Positions 59,576 to 64,000 of a stretch of 64,000 nt of DNA are shown piece by piece (position 1 is the first letter of the stretch; each line of letters begins with the position of its first letter). Location of the stretch: contig NZ_JAGSPJ010000007.1 in NCBI RefSeq assembly GCF_018139545.1, positions 124,001-188,000 on the forward strand, in the 5' to 3' direction. The position numbers were made by a program, and so were the translations under genes. The notes beneath the pieces were generated by a model. That model was not told where the DNA came from. It made no database searches and saw only the letters and a program-made list of their open reading frames with translations. This DNA comes from Affinundibacterium fentianense (GTDB lineage Bacteria; Pseudomonadota; Gammaproteobacteria; Burkholderiales; Burkholderiaceae_D).

Positions 59576-62488
59576 TCAAATTGGTTGGGGGCTCGTCATT
59601 CGAGCGACATGTTGATGCAAAGCGACGAGCACGCGATCAAATACGCTATGCCAATCAGTTGTTTCATTTTGTCGGAACAAGCGCGTGTTGGGATACCATG
59701 GGGTATCATCTCGCATCGTCATCCAACGCCAATCCGCGACAAAAGGAAGTAGTAACCAGACAGGGCAACCAAGCGCACCGGCTAAATGCCCAACCGAGGT
59801 GTCACAACAGATCACTAGATCGAGCTGTGTCAGCAGAGCCGCAGTTTCCATAAAGGGTGGGGTGCTTTGATCGATCTCATGCCCAAGATCGACCGCGAGA
59901 GGCGCAAATTCTTCTAAAAATTGTTCGCGTTCACCACGTTGCAAACTGAACAGGTGAACCGGTCTCGGCAAATTGACTGCCTCCAGCAAACGCCGGAACG
60001 CAGCAATACCAATGCTACGCTCATTGTCATGCCGGTAGGCGGGAGAACCCGACCAGCATAGCCCTATTTTGATGCCTGGGAGTGCGGATAATCGCGTTTT
60101 GATTTGTTCACTGAGATGAGTGTCCGCTGCAAGGTAGGATGCTCTCGCAGGAATACTTGTCAATGTCGTGTTACATAGATAGGGCAAACTCATCATCCGC
60201 GTCCAGTAGTCGTGCTGTGGGATGGCTTCCGAGCGTGCTAGAAATTGAACCTGCCGACTAGCCAGACTGGCAAAAAGTGCGCTGGTTTGAGAAAAATCGT
60301 AGACCGTGATCTGCTGTACACCTTGATCGCATAATGCGTGTAAGTAACGTACAAATTGAATTTGATCTCCTATGCCTTGCTCGGGCACGATGACCAAGTG
60401 CTTATTTTGTAGGTCTTCGCCGCGCCAAGGTGGTGTCGTTAGTTTGGCTGTATTGACCCGCTGCGGATTGCGTTCGTGGTAACGCGACTCATGCAAAGCC
60501 CAACCCTCTTCATATTGGCCTGTCGCCAACAATAAGTAAGCCAGATTTGTCTTGGCATCTTCCCTATTCGGCGCAAAGTCGAGCAATTTTCGCAAACAGC
60601 GAATCGCTTCAATTAAGCGATTTTGCCCACGTAGACTAAGTGAATAATTGTTGAGCGTACCGTGGTGATCGGGTTGCAATTGTAGCGCGCGCAAACAAAG
60701 CTGTTCGGCCTCTTCGTAACGCCCAATTCCTGTATATAGCAAGCTTAAATTACTCATTGCATCAACCGAATCAGGCATGAACCTCAACGCTGTTTGATAG
60801 GCTGTCTCTGCTGCTGCGGTTTGTTTGAGTGCTGCGAGGGCATTCCCCGAGTTGGTCCAAAGTTGTGCTGAATCAGGAAAATCTGGTAGCAGATCGAGGA
60901 TCGTATTTTGTGCGGCTTGAAATTGACCTAAGTGATACAAACAAATTGCAGTATTGTTTTGTAATTCAAAACGATTCTGCGGTGTCGCAGTCAACATGTT
61001 CAGATACTTATGGGCTTGGGCAAAGTGCTGATGAGATAAGTAGAGGTCGGCCAAATTGGCAATCGCGTCTGGATAATCTGGGCGTAACTTGAGTGCTGTT
61101 TGAAAATGTGACTCCGCTTCGGCAAGTCTTTGCTGTAATTGCATTGCAGCCCCAAGATTATTATAGATCTCAGGATCTTTTGGACTGAGTTGCTGTGCGG
61201 ATTGCATAGCCGCTATGGCTTGATCGCGTAGTCCGAGTTCCAATAATGCGGCGCCACGCACTTTCCAAACAAAAGCCTCCAGCGGCAATCTATGTAAAAG
61301 TTGCTCAGTCAGATCGACGAGATCAATGTATTTTGATTCTCCAAAAAGGCGCGCGATATCGCGACGCCCCTCCATCGAGAGCGAAGTTCGGTTGGCATCG
61401 ATCCATGCTGAGAGATCCGACTCCAAATAATCCGGTTTGCGCCAAATGATCAAACTGATCAATTCGACCGATGCCAATAGTTGCGGGTTAAATTGTGAGA
61501 GCTGACAATATTCCGTTGCTTCGATCTGCGTGGGATGGTTTGGGGAAGCGTGGACAGAGAGTCGTAGTTCTCTTCCTAAAATCACAGGTGTGTGCAACAC
61601 CCGCGCCCATTGCAGAGGCTTGCCCCATAGTCGACCTGCGCTGTTGGATAAATTCTTACTGACTTGATTGGCAGAGGCTATCTGAAGAACCCCATTGCAA
61701 TTGGAGGCATTAAATTGCAAGCCGATGATTTGACCTCCATGTAAGGAAGGATCGACGTCAAGGTGCATGACGTTTTCCGTCAAATTAATCGTCGGTGTAT
61801 CCACCAGACCAGTTTGAATATGGCCTTGAGTCCGATTGCTCTGTTGTAGGAAATAATCGGCATCGAGAATGTGGAAGACGTCGCGTATTTGACGTGCTGT
61901 TTCTTGTTTGAGTGGTGGCTTGGACGAAGCAGATATCTGGCTCCGCAGATTGTTCGCGATCGCTTCGCCAAATTGAAAAGCTATTGGACGATGTAAATGA
62001 TGCGTGTCAGCATAAGCGTTCTGCCGCAAAGCATTTGTACCTTCAGAATTTGCCAAAAATTCTTGTGCGACATACACCTCATAGCCGCGCTTTCTTAAGA
62101 AATCGCGGTAGCTCGCGTAAAAATGTTGTTCAGTTTGATTCGCATCGAGAGCTTGAAACTGCACGAAACTGACTGGCATCGCGTGAGATGCAAGATAGTC
62201 GAGCAATGTGCTTAGCAGGGAAAGATAGTCATTCAAACGAGTTTGAAAAAAACTCGCGTCTTGGATGCATGAATCAATCAGAACGTGCTGAAAAGGTGTG
62301 AATTGATCGTCTAGCTGAACCAGCTGCGCAATCACGTTGAAGATGCCACTTGAACCTATACTACGGTTATCGATTGTCGTCTTCTCTCCACTCTGAGCCA
62401 AGAGACCCGCCACCCAGCCGTCGTGATAGACAGAGTTACTTTCACCCAGAATTAAAATAGAAGAAGGCATACTTGTGTTTGGATTCAT
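59576..62488 (-). CDS. SGNH-like / TPR / GT9-like glycosyltransferase fusion
   Basis: From the ATG at 62488 this is a 970-residue protein of three parts. Residues about 1-195 resemble an SGNH/GDSL esterase: nucleophile block ILILGESNSVYHDGW and a late Asp-His pair ADTHHLHRP. Residues about 400-690 carry around seven TPR repeats (for example IYNNLGAAMQLQQRLAEAES). The C-terminal 250 residues are a GT9-like (heptosyltransferase-type) domain with VPEQGIGDQIQFVRYLHAL, IKIGLCWSGSPAYRHD and CDTSVGHLAGALGCPVWLLLP. It may glycosylate or deacylate surface polymers. A TTG at 62530 is a weaker start. DUF6165 follows and an RTX adhesin gene lies upstream. Confidence 0.82.
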   Translation of the reverse strand: MNPNTSMPSSILILGESNSVYHDGWVAGLLAQSGEKTTIDNRSIGSSGIFNVIAQLVQLDDQFTPFQHVLIDSCIQDASFFQTRLNDYLSLLSTLLDYLASHAMPVSFVQFQALDANQTEQHFYASYRDFLRKRGYEVYVAQEFLANSEGTNALRQNAYADTHHLHRPIAFQFGEAIANNLRSQISASSKPPLKQETARQIRDVFHILDADYFLQQSNRTQGHIQTGLVDTPTINLTENVMHLDVDPSLHGGQIIGLQFNASNCNGVLQIASANQVSKNLSNSAGRLWGKPLQWARVLHTPVILGRELRLSVHASPNHPTQIEATEYCQLSQFNPQLLASVELISLIIWRKPDYLESDLSAWIDANRTSLSMEGRRDIARLFGESKYIDLVDLTEQLLHRLPLEAFVWKVRGAALLELGLRDQAIAAMQSAQQLSPKDPEIYNNLGAAMQLQQRLAEAESHFQTALKLRPDYPDAIANLADLYLSHQHFAQAHKYLNMLTATPQNRFELQNNTAICLYHLGQFQAAQNTILDLLPDFPDSAQLWTNSGNALAALKQTAAAETAYQTALRFMPDSVDAMSNLSLLYTGIGRYEEAEQLCLRALQLQPDHHGTLNNYSLSLRGQNRLIEAIRCLRKLLDFAPNREDAKTNLAYLLLATGQYEEGWALHESRYHERNPQRVNTAKLTTPPWRGEDLQNKHLVIVPEQGIGDQIQFVRYLHALCDQGVQQITVYDFSQTSALFASLASRQVQFLARSEAIPQHDYWTRMMSLPYLCNTTLTSIPARASYLAADTHLSEQIKTRLSALPGIKIGLCWSGSPAYRHDNERSIGIAAFRRLLEAVNLPRPVHLFSLQRGEREQFLEEFAPLAVDLGHEIDQSTPPFMETAALLTQLDLVICCDTSVGHLAGALGCPVWLLLPFVADWRWMTMRDDTPWYPNTRLFRQNETTDWHSVFDRVLVALHQHVARMTSPQPI

Positions 62489-62592
62489 ACCTAGACTTTC
62501 GATACGCAGACGAAATGGAGAGGGTGCCAACGTATGCGGTCATGATCATACAGGACTGCTGGTCAGATTTCGTTTGAATGCGATGAAAATAC

Positions 62593-62621
62593 AAAAACGG
62601 CTGAATACACCGATTCAGCCG
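62593..62621 (-). terminator. Bidirectional hairpin terminator after the RTX gene
   Basis: CGGCTGAAT (62598-62606) pairs perfectly with ATTCAGCCG (62613-62621) over a 6-base loop. On the minus strand it is followed by TTTTTG (62597-62592), so it ends the adhesin transcript. On the plus strand a longer T run (62626-62635) follows after 4 bases. Confidence 0.8.
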
Positions 62622-62705
62622 CTTCTTTTTTTTTTGGCATTCTGGGCTAGAAAAAATGCCTCGAATGCGCCTGTTTCACTGAGAGTTACCGATACCTCAA
62701 AATCC

Positions 62706-64000
62706 TTAGAGATAGTTAAAGCCGGTATCGGGAATGCCAATCAAACTGACAGCGGAGTGCGTGTCGGTATTCGTGATTAAGGCCAGTGCATCCATGGTCT
62801 TTTTAATCCCTAATTCTGAGGATAAATAACCTATCCCCATATCAACCGCCAACACCTTCGCAACGGCATAGCGGTTATCTAGTAGATCGGCAACCGCGCC
62901 GTATTGTGCGTTGCCTTTAAATGTGTGCGCTGAGTTGAGAATGGATAAAGCAAGCCCACCCCGTGTGTTGTGTCCGGTTTGTAATTCGTTGTTCCAATAA
63001 CTTAAGCCTTCCGAATCCGCGCCATCTTTACGTCCCAGTACATTGCGATAGATCGTATTGATGAAATCGGTATTACTCATGCTCGCGGAATAGCCAGTTA
63101 GGGCAGAATAATTCACCCCAGCCTCGTAGAATGCATTTCCGACTTGTTCCAATGTCTTGCCGTTTTTGACTTCGCTTAACCAATAGGCTAAACCGTCTGC
63201 GTCGGGAATACGTTGGAAGAAAGCAATATACAGTTCAATGATTGACTTTGCTTTCTCTTCCGGAATCGAGGCAAATTGTGCACGTAATTGCGTGTTCACT
63301 GTTAAATCACTGAATTCAAATTTCTCAACACCAAGGAAGTTGTCGTTGCCATCAGTCGTGCGTTTATCACTGATTGTTCCCGCGCTGAAATTGAATAAAT
63401 AGTCTGCTAATTTGCCACTGAAAATCGCGGTATCAATCCCGTCGCCACCATTCAAAATATCGTTGCCGACACCGCCATTGAGGATATCGTTGCCGAGACC
63501 ACCTGATAAGACGTCCGCACCCGCGTTGCCAGTTAGACTGTCATTCCCGTCTAAACCGGACATAACATCGTCGAGGAAAGAGCCAACATAGCGGTCATTG
63601 CCTGCAGTGCCGTTATATACACCTTTGACGACCACCGTTGAAGCACTGGTCACTTTTTCGGCTTTACCTAGGCCATCGAGATAGCTTGCTGTGACACTCA
63701 ATGTCTTGCCGACCATACTGTCCGTGATGATGAGTTTCGCATCGGTCGCGCCATTGATTGCCGTGCCATCAGCATTCCATTGGTAGCTGACTTTACCCAT
63801 ACCGTCGATGTCCGCCAATTTATTGTTGACTTCGATTGTATTGTTTAAAAGTACTTCGCCTTGAATCGTTAATGTGCCTGTCGGGCTGCTGTTTTTCGGC
63901 GGTTCAGGATCATCGTTTAAAATAATGCCGACTGCCGTACTTTGTGCCAGTTTGATGCCGACTGCGCCAGACAATTTGACGGAGAATTCTTCATCTGCTT
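62706..64000 (-). CDS. RTX/Calx-beta/DUF4214 surface protein, 5' part outside the window
   Basis: Only the C-terminal part is present; the frame stays open to the window edge, so the true start lies beyond 64000. Reading in coding order: the end of a Calx-beta-like domain (DEEFSVKLSG and VGIILNDDPEP), a bacterial Ig/SLAP-type domain (VSYQWNADGTAINGATDAKL), RTX nonapeptides (GGLGNDILNGGVGNDILNGG), then about 200 residues of DUF4214 (LYIAFFQRIPDADGLAYWL and TIYRNVLGRKDGADSEGLSYW). The DUF4214 type matches the S-layer protein at the other end of the window but sits at the C-terminus here. It is probably a calcium-dependent, type I-secreted adhesin. Confidence 0.85.
   Translation of the reverse strand, partial: ADEEFSVKLSGAVGIKLAQSTAVGIILNDDPEPPKNSSPTGTLTIQGEVLLNNTIEVNNKLADIDGMGKVSYQWNADGTAINGATDAKLIITDSMVGKTLSVTASYLDGLGKAEKVTSASTVVVKGVYNGTAGNDRYVGSFLDDVMSGLDGNDSLTGNAGADVLSGGLGNDILNGGVGNDILNGGDGIDTAIFSGKLADYLFNFSAGTISDKRTTDGNDNFLGVEKFEFSDLTVNTQLRAQFASIPEEKAKSIIELYIAFFQRIPDADGLAYWLSEVKNGKTLEQVGNAFYEAGVNYSALTGYSASMSNTDFINTIYRNVLGRKDGADSEGLSYWNNELQTGHNTRGGLALSILNSAHTFKGNAQYGAVADLLDNRYAVAKVLAVDMGIGYLSSELGIKKTMDALALITNTDTHSAVSLIGIPDTGFNYL

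Overview
The window reads as chromosome of a betaproteobacterium of the order Burkholderiales, most likely family Oxalobacteraceae (an Undibacterium-like genome would fit the moderate GC and gene content). This placement is an inference from gene order: gatCAB divergent from mreBCD-mrdA-rodA-rlpA, yraN-diaA-dolP, argB-HAD nucleotidase-slmA, and a fused indolepyruvate oxidoreductase next to icmF. I saw no rRNA, tRNA, CRISPR array, prophage or complete insertion sequence.

Region 1 (1-10.8 kb) is a surface-layer export unit: a 1788-residue acidic DUF4214/RTX protein with its own terminator, followed by a type I secretion system (ABC exporter, membrane fusion protein, TolC-like channel). Both transcription units begin with a near-identical CRP-type palindrome placed exactly 21 bases before a -10-like hexamer, so the cargo and its exporter are probably co-activated. 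Region 2 (10.9-14.7 kb) holds a divergent cyanophycin-synthetase-like ligase convergent with a COG3146 acyltransferase.

Region 3 (14.8-39.9 kb) is mostly core: GatCAB amidotransferase, the rod-shape and elongasome cluster with a strong terminator between mreB and mreC, rsmI, yraN-diaA-dolP, lemA with an M48 protease, a BLUF photoreceptor beside folE, an ECF sigma/zinc anti-sigma pair, argB, a HAD nucleotidase, slmA, yigZ, a FliL-like protein and ettA. The argB-HAD junction has been opened by three kinds of palindromic repeat and an orphan SMI1/KNR4 immunity-type gene.

Region 4 (40-50.4 kb) carries a diguanylate cyclase, a LysR regulator, and two large catabolic genes (2-oxoacid:ferredoxin oxidoreductase and fused isobutyryl-CoA mutase) separated by paired palindromes and a possible regulator site made of ACGT tetramers at six-base spacing. 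Region 5 (50.4-59 kb) is accessory: an S41 peptidase, three unrecognised exported or anchored proteins, two alpha/beta hydrolases, an NTF2-like protein and the ohr/ohrR peroxide-defence pair with a tandem operator. Region 6 (59.1-64 kb) holds a DUF6165 protein, a large SGNH-TPR-GT9-like protein and the C-terminal part of a second DUF4214/RTX/Calx-beta protein that runs off the window.

The most distinctive signals are the matched CRP-type promoters of the S-layer system, a 98-bp palindromic repeat present twice with compensating changes in its arms, the SGNH-TPR-glycosyltransferase fusion next to an RTX adhesin, and the divergent cyanophycin-synthetase-like enzyme.
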